From Crossiella sp. SN42 (lineage in GTDB: Bacteria; Actinomycetota; Actinomycetes; Mycobacteriales; Pseudonocardiaceae), in assembly GCF_023897065.1 (NCBI RefSeq), contig NZ_JAMHIV010000018.1:124001-188000 (forward strand): a stretch of 64,000 bases of DNA, in the 5' to 3' direction. The position numbers and the translations under genes are program-made. Shown one piece after another: positions 25,270 to 33,925 of the stretch (its first letter is position 1; every line of letters begins with the position of its first letter). The notes beneath the pieces are model-generated. The model made no database searches. It was not told the origin of the DNA and saw only the letters and a list, made by a program, of their open reading frames with translations.

Positions 25270-26985
25270 TCAGTCCGCGGCCGGCGCCAGCTCGGGTGCG
25301 GGCTCGAACTCCTTGATCGCGTCCAGGGACTGCCCCATGGCCGCGTTGGCCTCGCGTTCGACCATGACCTCCACCAGCACCGGCTTGCGCTCGCGTTCGG
25401 CGGTCTCGGTGGCCCAGGCCAGCGCCTCGCGGATCTTGCCGGGTTCCTCCACCCGGACCGCGGCGCAGCCGAAGGCGTCCATCACCTTCACGTGGTCGAT
25501 GCCGCTGCTGCCGTAGTGCAGGTCGACCGCGTAGTTCATCTCGTAGGGGATCTCGGCCTGCCGGATCAGCCCGAGGTACTCGTTGTTGACCATGACGATG
25601 ACGAACGGGATCTCGTACTGGGCGGCGACCGCGACCTCCTCCATCAGGAACTGGAAGGAGTAGTCGCCGCAGACCGCGACCACGGTGCGCTCCGGGTAGG
25701 CGCACTTGACGCCGATCGCGGCCGGGATCTCCCAGCCCAGCGGCCCGGCCTGGCCGCAGACCAGGTAGCGGCGGGGCAGGTAGGTGCGCTGGAACTGGCC
25801 GGACCAGATCTGGTAGAGGCCGATCGCGGTGACGAAGGTGGTGTCCGGCGGGTAGAACTCGTTGAGCTCCCGGTAGACCCTGGGCGGTTTGATCGGCACG
25901 TCGTCGAAGTCGTCCCGCCTGGGCAGCGTCTCGCGCAGCTCGCCGATCCGCTTGGGCCACTCGCCAGGGGTGCGCGGCCTGGTCAGCTCCTTGGCGTGGT
26001 AGGCGAGCGCGGCCAGGGTGGGCCTGGCGTGCCCGACGATGCCCAGGTCCGGCTCGAAGACCTTGCCGAGCTGGGTGGGCTCGATGTCGACGTGGATGAA
26101 CTTGCGGCCCCTGGTGTAGGTCTCCAGGTCGCCGGTGTGCCGGTCGCCGAAGCGGGCGCCGACGGCGAGCACGCAGTCGCTTTCCAGGAAGGCCGCGTTG
26201 CCCCACCGGGTCTGGGTCTGCAACCCGGCCATGCCCGCGAACAGCTCGTGGTCCTCGGGGAAGGCGCCCTTGCCCATCAGGGTGACCTGCACCGGGATGC
26301 CCAGGTGCTCGGCGAGGCCGCGCAGCTCGTCGGCAGCGTCGGCCACGATCACCCCGCCGCCGGCCAGGATCAGCGGCCGTTCGGCGGCCAGGAGCATCTC
26401 GATGGCCGCGCGCACTGGCTCGGCCCTGGGTTGCGGCACCTCCACCGGCAGCGGGGCGTCCAGCGCCGGGTCGTAGCGGCACAGTCCTCTTTGCACGTCG
26501 ATGGGCAGGTCGACCAGCACCGGGCCGGGCCGCCCTGACCGGGCGATCCGGAACGCCTCGCGGAACACCCAGGCCGCCTGGGCCGGTTCCTTGAGCTGCA
26601 CCGCCCACTTGGTGACCGGTTTGGCGATCTCCACGATGTCCACGGCCTGGAAGGACTCCTGGTGCAGCTTGGCCTTGGCCGCCTGCCCGGTGATGCAGAT
26701 GATCGGGATCGAGTCCGCCAGCGCGGTGTACAACCCGGTGATCATGTTGGTGCCTGCCGGGCCGGAGGTGCCGATGCACACCCCGACGTTGCCGGTGACC
26801 CTGGCCCAGCCGTCCGCGGAGTGCGTGCCGCCTTCTTCGTGGCGCACGGTGATGTGGCGGATCGAGCTGTGCTGGAGTGCGGCGTAGAGCGGCAGGATCG
26901 CGGCGCCGGGAATGCCGAAGACGGTGTCCACGCCTTCGGACTCCAGCACCCTGACCACGGCCTCCATGCAGGGAATGCTGTTCAT
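25270..26985 (-). CDS. gcl: Glyoxylate carboligase (tartronate-semialdehyde synthase)
   Basis: 571-residue ThDP/FAD enzyme joining two glyoxylates to tartronate semialdehyde plus CO2. Strong family marks: FGIPGAAILPLY, CIGTSGPAGTNMITGLY, CGQAGPLGWEIPAAIG, CGDYSFQFLMEE and NNEYLGLIRQ, the GDG-NN ThDP motif. Notably RHEEGG places Glu at residue 50, where the Escherichia coli enzyme has Val51; Glu there is normal for other ThDP enzymes. Its ATG overlaps the glxR stop by 4 bp. Last gene of hyi-glxR-gcl; a terminator follows. Confidence 0.93.
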   Translation of the reverse strand: MNSIPCMEAVVRVLESEGVDTVFGIPGAAILPLYAALQHSSIRHITVRHEEGGTHSADGWARVTGNVGVCIGTSGPAGTNMITGLYTALADSIPIICITGQAAKAKLHQESFQAVDIVEIAKPVTKWAVQLKEPAQAAWVFREAFRIARSGRPGPVLVDLPIDVQRGLCRYDPALDAPLPVEVPQPRAEPVRAAIEMLLAAERPLILAGGGVIVADAADELRGLAEHLGIPVQVTLMGKGAFPEDHELFAGMAGLQTQTRWGNAAFLESDCVLAVGARFGDRHTGDLETYTRGRKFIHVDIEPTQLGKVFEPDLGIVGHARPTLAALAYHAKELTRPRTPGEWPKRIGELRETLPRRDDFDDVPIKPPRVYRELNEFYPPDTTFVTAIGLYQIWSGQFQRTYLPRRYLVCGQAGPLGWEIPAAIGVKCAYPERTVVAVCGDYSFQFLMEEVAVAAQYEIPFVIVMVNNEYLGLIRQAEIPYEMNYAVDLHYGSSGIDHVKVMDAFGCAAVRVEEPGKIREALAWATETAERERKPVLVEVMVEREANAAMGQSLDAIKEFEPAPELAPAAD

Positions 26986-27872
26986 CGCGGGTCGCTCCCT
27001 CGTCCGGAGAGGTTCTCGATCACTTTCAGCAGGGCCGAGTGGTCCAGGGCGCCGTAGCCCTGGCCACGAGCCGCCGCGATCAGCGCCGCGGTGACTCCGG
27101 TGACGGGAAGGGCGACCCCGGCCGAGCGGGCCTCGGCCAGCACGATGCCCATGTCCTTGTGGTGCAGGTCGATCCGGAAGCCGGGCGCGAACTCCCTGGC
27201 CACCATGGACTTGCGTTTGAGCTCCAGGATCCTGCTCCCGGCCAGGCCACCGGCCAGCACGTCCAGGCCGCGGTCGGCGTCCACCCCGGCGGCCTCCAGC
27301 AGCACGATCGCCTCGGCGAGGAGGGCGTAGGTGCCGCCGACCACCAGCTGGTTGGCCGCCTTCACCGTCTGGCCCGCGCCGGACTGTCCAACGTGGACGA
27401 TGGTGCCGCCGAGCACCTCGAACAGCGGCAGCGCGGCGGCGAAGTCCTCCTCGGTGCCGCCGACCATGATGGACAGCGAGCCGTCCACCGCGCCCTTCTC
27501 CCCGCCGCTGACCGGGGCGTCCAGCACCCTGATCCCGGCCGCCGCGCCGAGCTCGGCGAGTTTGCGGGAGGTCTCCGGGCGGATGGAGCTCATGTCGATG
27601 TGCAGCAGTCCGGGCTTGGCGTGCTCGAACAGCCCGCCGTCACCGAGGGCCACCTGCTCCACCTGCGGGGAGTCCGGCAGCATGGTGATCACCACCTCGG
27701 CCTGGCCCAGCACCTCGGCGATGCTGCCCGCGGTCTCGCCACCGGCCTCGGCCAGCCGGGCCGGGCCGGTGCCGAAGACGTCGTGGCCGATCACCCGGTG
27801 CCCGGCGCGCACCAGGTTGACGGCCATGGGCGCGCCCATGATGCCGAGGCCGATGAATCCGACAGCCGTCAT
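26982..27872 (-). CDS. glxR: Tartronate semialdehyde reductase (2-hydroxy-3-oxopropionate reductase)
   Basis: 296-residue beta-hydroxyacid dehydrogenase family enzyme reducing tartronate semialdehyde to glycerate with NAD(P)H. Dinucleotide motif VGFIGLGIMGAPMA at the N-terminus, substrate motif DAPVSGGEKGA, catalytic Lys in GQTVKAANQLVVGG, and the C-terminal helix KDMGIVLAEA. ATG at 27872 overlaps the hyi stop, and its own stop overlaps gcl, so three genes are tightly coupled. Confidence 0.92.
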   Translation of the reverse strand: MTAVGFIGLGIMGAPMAVNLVRAGHRVIGHDVFGTGPARLAEAGGETAGSIAEVLGQAEVVITMLPDSPQVEQVALGDGGLFEHAKPGLLHIDMSSIRPETSRKLAELGAAAGIRVLDAPVSGGEKGAVDGSLSIMVGGTEEDFAAALPLFEVLGGTIVHVGQSGAGQTVKAANQLVVGGTYALLAEAIVLLEAAGVDADRGLDVLAGGLAGSRILELKRKSMVAREFAPGFRIDLHHKDMGIVLAEARSAGVALPVTGVTAALIAAARGQGYGALDHSALLKVIENLSGRGSDPR

Positions 27873-28789
27873 GCCGATCCCTCCACAGTGGACTCCACCG
27901 CGGCCCTGAGCTTGGGCAGCCAGCCGAAGCTGTCCGCGCTGGGGCCGACGGGGCGGTACTCCAGGCCGATGTGGCCCTGGTAGCCCGCGAGCAGCAGGCG
28001 GGCGAGCACCTTCTCGTAGTCGATGCCGCCGGTGCCCGGCTGGCCGCGGCCGGGGGCGTCGGCGATCTGCACGTGGCCGAACTCCGCGGCCCGCCGGTCG
28101 ATCTGGGTGTCGAGGTCCTCGCCCATCCGGCTCAGGTGGTAGAGGTCGGCCAGGAAGGCCACGTTGCCCGGCCCGTTCGCGCGCACCAGCTCCAGCACGT
28201 GGTAGGCGGAGGCGAGCGAGATGATGGGGTAGACGGGGTTCTCGTGCGAGTTCAGCGCCTCCACCACCACGGTGGCGCCGATCCGGTCGGCGGCCTGGGC
28301 GGCGTAGGTCAGGTTGGCCACGGCCAGCTCGTCCTGCTCCTGCGGCCACAGCCCGGGTTCCCGGTTGCCGTAGAGGGCGTTGAGCGTTTTGCAGCCCAGC
28401 TGGCCGGCGAACTCGACGGCCACGTGCACGTTCTCCCGGAACAGGTGCACGTCGGCGGGCCGGGACAGCAGGCCCCGCTCCCCCGCCGCCATGTCGCCCG
28501 CGGCGAAGTTCAGCCCGGCCAGGCGCACTCCGGCGTCCTCGATCGCGTGCCGCACCGTGTCCAGTTCCCGTTGCAGCGGAACGGCTTCGGGCAGCGGCCA
28601 CCACAGCTCCACCGCGTCGAACCCGGCTGACTTGGCCGCGGCGAAGCGTTCGAGCAGCGGGAGCTCGGTGAACAGGATGGAGAGGTTGACGTCGAAACGC
28701 AGGATCGGACTGTTGACATGCCCTCCGCCCTGTTGCGCGGAGGTTCCCGTCTGGCTAGGCCGTGATCGGGGTGCTTCCTGCTTCTTCAC
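27869..28789 (-). CDS. hyi: Hydroxypyruvate isomerase, start rebuilt by an IS insertion
   Basis: Xylose-isomerase-like TIM barrel; conserved parts include LRFDVNLSILFTELPLLERF, VVVEALNSHENPVYP, DLYHLSRMGED and HIGLEYRP with metal-binding Glu/His/Asp. Native sequence seems to begin at CAG near 28712, exactly where the IS605-type right end stops. No normal start exists there; the frame stays open through the IS end, where GTG at 28789 lies 6 nt after GGGGAGG. From that GTG the product has 306 residues, about 28 of them IS-encoded. A CTG at 28703 is another possibility. It interconverts hydroxypyruvate and tartronate semialdehyde. Confidence 0.85.
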   Translation of the reverse strand: MKKQEAPRSRPSQTGTSAQQGGGHVNSPILRFDVNLSILFTELPLLERFAAAKSAGFDAVELWWPLPEAVPLQRELDTVRHAIEDAGVRLAGLNFAAGDMAAGERGLLSRPADVHLFRENVHVAVEFAGQLGCKTLNALYGNREPGLWPQEQDELAVANLTYAAQAADRIGATVVVEALNSHENPVYPIISLASAYHVLELVRANGPGNVAFLADLYHLSRMGEDLDTQIDRRAAEFGHVQIADAPGRGQPGTGGIDYEKVLARLLLAGYQGHIGLEYRPVGPSADSFGWLPKLRAAVESTVEGSA

Positions 28790-28900
28790 CGACTGCCTCC
28801 CCGGAGGAAGGACTGACACCGGCTCGACAGGCGTTTCGTCTCTCCGTCTGCCCGGCGGCGAGTATGTTCCGAGCCGCGTTGTGGTCCCGGTCGTGTGCGG
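28713..28900 (-). ncRNA. Putative omega/reRNA overlapping the tnpB 3' end
   Basis: TnpB proteins use an RNA made from the 3' end of their gene and the right end of the element, with the guide read from flanking DNA. The right-end hairpin and TCAA border are visible; the guide would begin at 28712, within the hyi 5' region. The 5' limit given is a guess. Confidence 0.4.
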
Positions 28901-29963
28901 CCCCGCAGCACGGGCACCTCCACGACCGGTCCTTCAGCAGCATGTCGCGCTTGACCCGCCCGCACACCGAGCACGTTTTCGAACTGGGTAGCCACCGGCT
29001 TACCCTGTGCACGGTGCGACCGTACCTCTCGGCCTTCTCCTCCAGCAGGCGCACGAACTGTGCCCACCCGGCATCGGAGATGGCCCTTGCGAGCCGCCGG
29101 TTCTTCACCATGCCGGCCACGTTCAGGTTCTCGACGTAGACCGCTTGGTTGTCGCGGACCAACATCAGAGCCTGCTTGTGGTGAAAGTCCCGCCGAGCAC
29201 GAACGACCTTGCTGTGCGCCAGGGCGACCTTCCGGCGGGTCTTGTCCCGGTTCGCACCGCCCTTGACCCGACGGACCTTCTCCCGCTCCAATCTGCGCAG
29301 CTTCCGGAGCTTGCGGGCCAGATGCCTGGGATTCGCCACGTCCAGCCGCTGGCCATCCGTGGTGGCGATCGTCGCCAGCCGGGCGAGTCCCACATCCACC
29401 CCGGCCTCCCGGTCGATCGGTGGCAGGGGGGACGGTTGGACGTCCACGACGAACGACGCGTAGTAGTGCCCATCCGGTTCCCGGATGATCGTGACCGACG
29501 ATGGCGGTGAGGGCAGTTCCCGCGACCAGCGGACCTTCACATCCCCGACTTTCGCCACATACAGTCGACCGTTCGGGCGCAGGACGAACCCGTTGCGGGT
29601 GAGCCGAAACGACTGTCGGCTGTCTTTGCGCGACTTGAACCTGGGATGCCCCACCTTGCGCCCCACTCGGCACTTGGCAATCGAGTCGAACCAGTTCTGG
29701 TACGCCCGGTGCGCGTCCCGAACCGACTGCACCAAAGCCACTGACGCCACCTCTGCCAGCCACACCCGAGCGTCGCAGGTCTTCGCCTCGGTGATGGTCC
29801 GGCGCTGCACTTCGGTTGAAGACAGCGTCTCCCCGGCCCGGTACGCCTTGTCCCGGCAGCGAAGTGCGTCGTTGAACACCACTCGGACACATCCGAAGGT
29901 ACGTGCCAGCATCGAGCGCTGAACCACGGTTGGTTCGAGCCGATAGCGGAAACGGGCCAGCAC
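28755..29963 (-). CDS. tnpB: TnpB, IS605-type RNA-guided nuclease
   Basis: 402 residues with all RuvC catalytic residues: Asp190 in GVDVGLARL, Glu278 in YVENLNVAG and Asp360 in HDRDHNAARNIL, numbering close to ISDra2 TnpB. A zinc ribbon is intact (CSVCG, CPCCG). The N-terminal wedge/REC-like part begins with FRYRLEPTVVQ. Start GTG at 29963. No frameshift or stop, so the nuclease is probably functional even though tnpA is broken. Orientation matches the sucCD and hyi-glxR-gcl genes. Confidence 0.93.
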   Translation of the reverse strand: MLARFRYRLEPTVVQRSMLARTFGCVRVVFNDALRCRDKAYRAGETLSSTEVQRRTITEAKTCDARVWLAEVASVALVQSVRDAHRAYQNWFDSIAKCRVGRKVGHPRFKSRKDSRQSFRLTRNGFVLRPNGRLYVAKVGDVKVRWSRELPSPPSSVTIIREPDGHYYASFVVDVQPSPLPPIDREAGVDVGLARLATIATTDGQRLDVANPRHLARKLRKLRRLEREKVRRVKGGANRDKTRRKVALAHSKVVRARRDFHHKQALMLVRDNQAVYVENLNVAGMVKNRRLARAISDAGWAQFVRLLEEKAERYGRTVHRVSRWLPSSKTCSVCGRVKRDMLLKDRSWRCPCCGAAHDRDHNAARNILAAGQTERRNACRAGVSPSSGEAVGEEAGSTPITA

Positions 29964-30009
29964 AACGACTATCCTGCCCTACAGGGCCAAGGGAACCGCA
30001 CAGAGCCCT

Positions 30010-30143
30010 GTGACCAGCGGGCACGGTGCCTTCAGAACGGTCGTCCAGGTGGTCTCGATGACGAGGCACCGGCCAAACATGTTGACGGGGAAACACCACG
30101 ACTTCCTCCGGGGCGTGTTCGAGAAGGCCTGCGCTGATTTCGG
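30010..30143 (+). pseudogene. Fragment of an IS200-type TnpA (Y1 transposase)
   Basis: The plus frame reads about 45 residues resembling the TnpA N-terminus: GAFRTVVQVVSMTRHRPNML then TGKHHDFLRGVFEKACADFG, to compare with the family pattern HLVFVTKYRR ... VCADFG. The HUH motif and catalytic Tyr, which follow in intact proteins, are absent because sucD-side sequence begins at about 30144. It lies head to head with tnpB as in IS605. Confidence 0.7.
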
Positions 30144-30151
30144 ACTTCTGC

Positions 30152-31045
30152 TTACACGGTCAGGGGTTTGAGGCACTCCCGCATCAGGCGAGCCGCTTCG
30201 CTGGGGGTCTTGCCGACCTTGACGCCCGCGGCTTCCAGCGCTTCCTGCTTGGCCGCGGCGGTGCCGGAGGAGCCGGAGACGATGGCGCCCGCGTGGCCCA
30301 TGGTCTTGCCCTCGGGGGCGGTGAAGCCCGCGACGTAGCCGACCACCGGCTTGGTGATGTGCTCGGCGATGTAGGCCGCCGCGCGCTCCTCGGCGTCGCC
30401 GCCGATCTCACCGATCATCACGATGGCCGCGGTCTCCGGGTCGTCCTGGAAGGCCTGCAGCGCGTCGATGTGCGTGGTGCCGATGATCGGGTCGCCGCCG
30501 ATGCCGACCGCGGTGGAGAAACCGAAGTCCCGCAGCTCGTACATCATCTGGTAGGTCAGGGTGCCCGACTTCGACACCAGACCGATCTTGCCAGGGCCGG
30601 AGATGTCGGCCGGGATGATGCCCGCGTTGGACTTGCCGGGCGAGATGATCCCCGGACAGTTCGGGCCGATGATCCGGGTCTTGTTGCCGGTGGCGCAGGC
30701 GTGCGCCCAGAACACCGCGGTGTCGTGCACCGGCACGCCCTCGGTGATCACCACCGCCAGGCCGATGCCCGCGTCGATGGCCTCGATCACCGCGCCTTTG
30801 GCGAAGCGCGGCGGCACGAAGACCACGGTGACGTCCGCGCCGGTCCCGGCCATAGCCTCGGCCACCGAGCCGAAGACCGGCACGCTGACCCCGTCGAAGT
30901 CGACGCGCTGGCCACCCTTCCCGGGCGTCACGCCGCCGACCACGTTGGTGCCAGCGGCAATCATTCGCCTGGTGTGCTTGGAGCCCTCGGCGCCGGTCAT
31001 GCCCTGCACGATGACCCTGCTGTGCTCGGTCAGGAAGATGGCCAT
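30152..31045 (-). CDS. sucD: Succinyl-CoA ligase alpha subunit
   Basis: 297 residues. CoA-binding Rossmann domain at the start ([18 protein letters not shown]), NPCP-type [14 protein letters not shown], and the phosphohistidine loop [14 protein letters not shown]. With SucC it interconverts succinyl-CoA and succinate with a nucleoside triphosphate. Its ATG lies 4 bp after the sucC stop. Location in an oxalate island and a regulator box before sucC suggest a dedicated copy supplying CoA thioesters, or a thiokinase with another dicarboxylate; sequence looks like ordinary SucD. Confidence 0.92.
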   Translation of the reverse strand: MAIFLTEHSRVIVQGMTGAEGSKHTRRMIAAGTNVVGGVTPGKGGQRVDFDGVSVPVFGSVAEAMAGTGADVTVVFVPPRFAKGAVIEAIDAGIGLAVVITEGVPVHDTAVFWAHACATGNKTRIIGPNCPGIISPGKSNAGIIPADISGPGKIGLVSKSGTLTYQMMYELRDFGFSTAVGIGGDPIIGTTHIDALQAFQDDPETAAIVMIGEIGGDAEERAAAYIAEHITKPVVGYVAGFTAPEGKTMGHAGAIVSGSSGTAAAKQEALEAAGVKVGKTPSEAARLMRECLKPLTV

Positions 31046-31049
31046 CGAG

Positions 31050-32222
31050 TCACACCCCCGCCGCTGCCAGTTGGGCGGCCTGGTCGGCCGCGTCGTCCAT
31101 CGTCTCCACCACGGTCACCAGCGGGTGGTCGGCCTCGGCCAGGATGCGGCGGCCCTCCTCGACGTTGTTGCCGTCCAGGCGCACCACCAGTGGCTTGGTG
31201 GCCTCCGCGCCCAGGATCTCCAGCGCGGCCACGATGCCGTTGGCCACCGCGTCGCAGGCGGTGATGCCGCCGAAGACGTTGACGAACACCGAGCGCACGT
31301 CGGCGTCACCCAGGATGATCTCCAGGCCGTTGGCCATCACCTCGGCCGAGGCGCCGCCGCCGATGTCCAGGAAGTTGGCCGGCTCCACCCCGCCGTGCCG
31401 CTCACCGGCGTAGGCGACAACGTCCAAAGTGGACATGACCAGGCCCGCGCCATTGCCGATGACGCCGACCTGGCCGTCCAGCTTGACGTAGTTGAGGCCC
31501 TTGTCCTTGGCCCGCTGCTCCAGCTCGTTCTCCGCGGCCCGGTCCACGAACTCGCCGTGTCCCGGATGCCGGAAACCGGCGTTCTCGTCCAGGGTCACCT
31601 TGCCGTCGAGGGCGAGAATGCTGCCCTGGGGGTCACGGACCAGCGGGTTGACCTCCACCAGGGTGGCGTCCTCGGCGACAAAGGTCTGCCACAGCTTCAC
31701 CAGCACCGCGGCGACGTCCTCGGCCACCTCGGCCGGGAAGTGCGCGGCGGTCACGATCTCCCTGGCCTTGGCCAGGTCGACGCCGCCGATGGCGTCCACG
31801 GGCACCTTGGCCAGGGCCGCCGGATTGGTGGCCGCGACCTCCTCGATGTCCATCCCGCCTTCGACCGAGGCCATCGCCAGGAACGTGCGATGGGTCCGGT
31901 CGAGCAAGAAGGAGACGTAGTACTCCTCGGCGATCTCCGAAGCGGGGGTCACCAGCACCCGGCGCACCACGTGCCCCTTGATGTCCAGCCCCAAGATGGC
32001 TCCGGCCTTGACTTCCGCGTCCTCCGGGTCGACGGCGAGCTTGACCCCGCCCGCCTTGCCACGGCCGCCGGTTTTCACCTGCGCCTTGACCACGACCCTG
32101 CCGCCCCACTCGGCCGCTGCCGCGCGGGCGTCGGCCGGATCCTCGACGACCCGCTGCGGCGGACCCACCGGGACCCCGTGCTGCGCGAAGAGATCCTTCG
32201 CCTGGTACTCGTACAGATCCAC
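31050..32222 (-). CDS. sucC: Succinyl-CoA ligase beta subunit
   Basis: 390 residues. ATP-grasp domain from the start ([39 protein letters not shown]) and the ligase domain with [13 protein letters not shown] and [15 protein letters not shown] at 32222 fits the family N-terminus. The start lies 7 nt after TACAGT, a -10-like hexamer inside the regulator palindrome, so the message may be leaderless. First gene of the sucCD unit, and probably of an ancestral sucCD-hyi-glxR-gcl operon. Confidence 0.92.
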   Translation of the reverse strand: MDLYEYQAKDLFAQHGVPVGPPQRVVEDPADARAAAAEWGGRVVVKAQVKTGGRGKAGGVKLAVDPEDAEVKAGAILGLDIKGHVVRRVLVTPASEIAEEYYVSFLLDRTHRTFLAMASVEGGMDIEEVAATNPAALAKVPVDAIGGVDLAKAREIVTAAHFPAEVAEDVAAVLVKLWQTFVAEDATLVEVNPLVRDPQGSILALDGKVTLDENAGFRHPGHGEFVDRAAENELEQRAKDKGLNYVKLDGQVGVIGNGAGLVMSTLDVVAYAGERHGGVEPANFLDIGGGASAEVMANGLEIILGDADVRSVFVNVFGGITACDAVANGIVAALEILGAEATKPLVVRLDGNNVEEGRRILAEADHPLVTVVETMDDAADQAAQLAAAGV

Positions 32223-32228
32223 GCCGCC

Positions 32229-32242
32229 TACTGTATACAGTA
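32229..32242. promoter_or_regulatory. GntR-type operator at the sucC promoter
   Basis: Perfect 14-bp palindrome TACTGTATACAGTA ending 7 nt before the sucC GTG, containing the FadR-family core TGTATACA. It overlaps the likely -10 hexamer. Confidence 0.85.
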
Positions 32243-32310
32243 TGTGAGACCCAGCACCAGTGCCTGCGCGCATGGATTTCAGCAGGTCCCCAACTCGGCC
32301 TCCTCGTGTA

Positions 32311-32324
32311 TACTGCATACAGTA
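32311..32324. promoter_or_regulatory. GntR-type operator at the OFA-carrier promoter
   Basis: TACTGCATACAGTA, one central mismatch from the sucC palindrome and 82 bp from it, about 18 nt before the carrier start. The two sites face divergent genes. Confidence 0.85.
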
Positions 32325-32342
32325 TCTAGTAGGGAGGCCATG

Positions 32343-33686
32343 ATGACCACTCCCCCACCCAGTGAGCTCCGCGACTGCTTCGGCCGCGACTACCACGTCG
32401 GCCCTGCCGCCGAGCTACTGACCGGACGTTCCCGGACCTGGCAGCTGCTCCTGCCGCTGGCCGCGATGGCCGCCGCGGGCGTGCTCCAGTACTCCTTCGG
32501 CGCGCTGGTGCCTGCCCTGTCCGCCCTGCACGGCTGGTCCACGACGCAGACCTTTTGGCTGCTCGCGCTGTGGATCGTGGCGCAGGCGGGCGTCGGCTTG
32601 CCAGTGGCCTACCTGCGGGAACGGGGAGTGGTCGGCCCGGTGGCCCTGGTGCTGGCGGGCGCGGCGCTCTGCCTGACCGGCCCGGTGGCGCTCGGGCACG
32701 CGCCCAGCTACCTGGGCGCGCTGCTGGGCTTCTCCCTGCTGGGCGGCGCGGGCGCGGGACTGGTCTACGCGGTCAGCGCCTCCACCGTGGCCAAGTGGTT
32801 CCCGGACCGGTCCGCGGTGCGGGTCAGCCTGGCCACCGGCGCGTTCGCCTGCGGCGCGGTTCCCTTCCTGCTCTTCGTCTTCCCCTCGGTGACCACCGCC
32901 AACCTGGTCCCGGTGCTCGACGGCACCGGCCTGGCGCTGGGCCTGGTGATCGCCGCGGCCGGACTGTTCTTCCGCGACCCGCCGTCGAACTGGTGGCCGC
33001 CGCACGTGGACCCGCGGGACTGGGCGCTCTCCCGCCGCCGCGGCCCCGGCTCGGCCAACCTGCCCGCGGTGCGCGAGTACTCCCCCGGCGAGGCGGTGCG
33101 CGACGGCGCGCTGCCCGCGCTCGCGGTGATCCTGTTCTGCGCCAGCGCGGTCACCCTGTTCACCGTGGCCGGCTTCGCCACCTTCGCCACCGGGATGGCG
33201 CTGTCCGCGCCGGTCATCGGCGCCGCCACCGCGCTGCTGGTGGCGGCCAACGGGGTGGCCAGGGCGGTGGTGCTGCGGGTCTCCGACCGGATCGGCCGGG
33301 CGCGCACGCTGGCCGGCGCACTCACCGTGCTCGCGCTGTCACAGCTCGCGCTGGCCGCCAGTGCCACCGACCGCTCACTGCCACTGCTGCTGACCGCGGC
33401 CGTGCTGGCCGGCGCGGGCGGGGCCTGCTACCCACTGGTGGCCAGCCTGGTCCGGGAGTACTTCGGGGACCGGCGGCACGGCGAGATACACGCGGTGGTC
33501 TACAGCGCGAAGGCCTTTGGCGGAATAGCCGGCGTGGGCCTGGCCGCACTGGCCGTCCCCACATCGGGGTACCCGGTACTTTTCCTCCTTGCGGGCGGGC
33601 TCGCACTGTGTTCGGCACTGCTCTGCCTGCGCCTGCGGCAACCTGGTCGTATCCCATTAGTCTGGACAACCCAGCGTGTCCGCTGA
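32343..33686 (+). CDS. OFA-family MFS carrier, probable oxalate/formate transporter
   Basis: 447 residues with 12 predicted helices. OFA-type features: opening [56 protein letters not shown] and the second-half repeat [17 protein letters not shown]. The family includes OxlT, the oxalate:formate antiporter, and L-lactate or pyruvate carriers. Context with frc and oxc favours oxalate in exchange for formate. ATG at 32343 is 5 nt after GGGAGG; an ATG directly before it is also in frame. An operator lies in its promoter. Confidence 0.85.
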   Translation: MTTPPPSELRDCFGRDYHVGPAAELLTGRSRTWQLLLPLAAMAAAGVLQYSFGALVPALSALHGWSTTQTFWLLALWIVAQAGVGLPVAYLRERGVVGPVALVLAGAALCLTGPVALGHAPSYLGALLGFSLLGGAGAGLVYAVSASTVAKWFPDRSAVRVSLATGAFACGAVPFLLFVFPSVTTANLVPVLDGTGLALGLVIAAAGLFFRDPPSNWWPPHVDPRDWALSRRRGPGSANLPAVREYSPGEAVRDGALPALAVILFCASAVTLFTVAGFATFATGMALSAPVIGAATALLVAANGVARAVVLRVSDRIGRARTLAGALTVLALSQLALAASATDRSLPLLLTAAVLAGAGGACYPLVASLVREYFGDRRHGEIHAVVYSAKAFGGIAGVGLAALAVPTSGYPVLFLLAGGLALCSALLCLRLRQPGRIPLVWTTQRVR

Positions 33687-33925
33687 GATGCGCGGCCATT
33701 TGGGGCATTATGGACATCTGGACCGTGGCAGAAGGTCACCTACAGCGGGCAGTCGGTGGGTTACTTTCCCAATTAGGTACTCGGTATGGGTGATCCAATG
33801 CTTGTGGTAGTCCTCACGCATTTCGGGCATATGGAACACTGTATGCTGTAGGCAGTCGACCGGGCACAATTAGATCAAGATCGGCACACCGGGCGAAAGC
33901 GCCCACCTCACCTCTGGAGCACACG
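33687..33925. other. Intergenic region upstream of gntR
   Basis: 239 bp, unusually AT-rich, without a gene. It contains the gntR promoter and operator and a looser GTACTCGGTATG element near 33779 that may be a second, weaker site. Confidence 0.5.
33837..33850. promoter_or_regulatory. GntR-type operator upstream of gntR (autoregulation)
   Basis: CACTGTATGCTGTA, close to the TACTGTATACAGTA consensus, with the possible -10 TATGCT inside it, about 75 nt before the gntR start. Confidence 0.65.

Larger units (their letters stand above)
28713..30143 (-). mobile_element. IS605-type element: intact tnpB, truncated tnpA, right end present
   Basis: The element lies between sucD and hyi. The right end shows a subterminal hairpin (CCTCCGC at 28722-28728 with GCGGAGG at 28737-28743) and a terminal TCAA-type site (minus strand, 28716-28713), as in the IS200/IS605 family. 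tnpB is complete; tnpA is a divergent fragment cut near 30143, so the left end is deleted and the element cannot move by itself. Confidence 0.82.

Noticed and set aside
28786-30099. 437-codon minus ORF in another frame across tnpB
   Set aside because: It is an out-of-frame shadow of tnpB without any motif.
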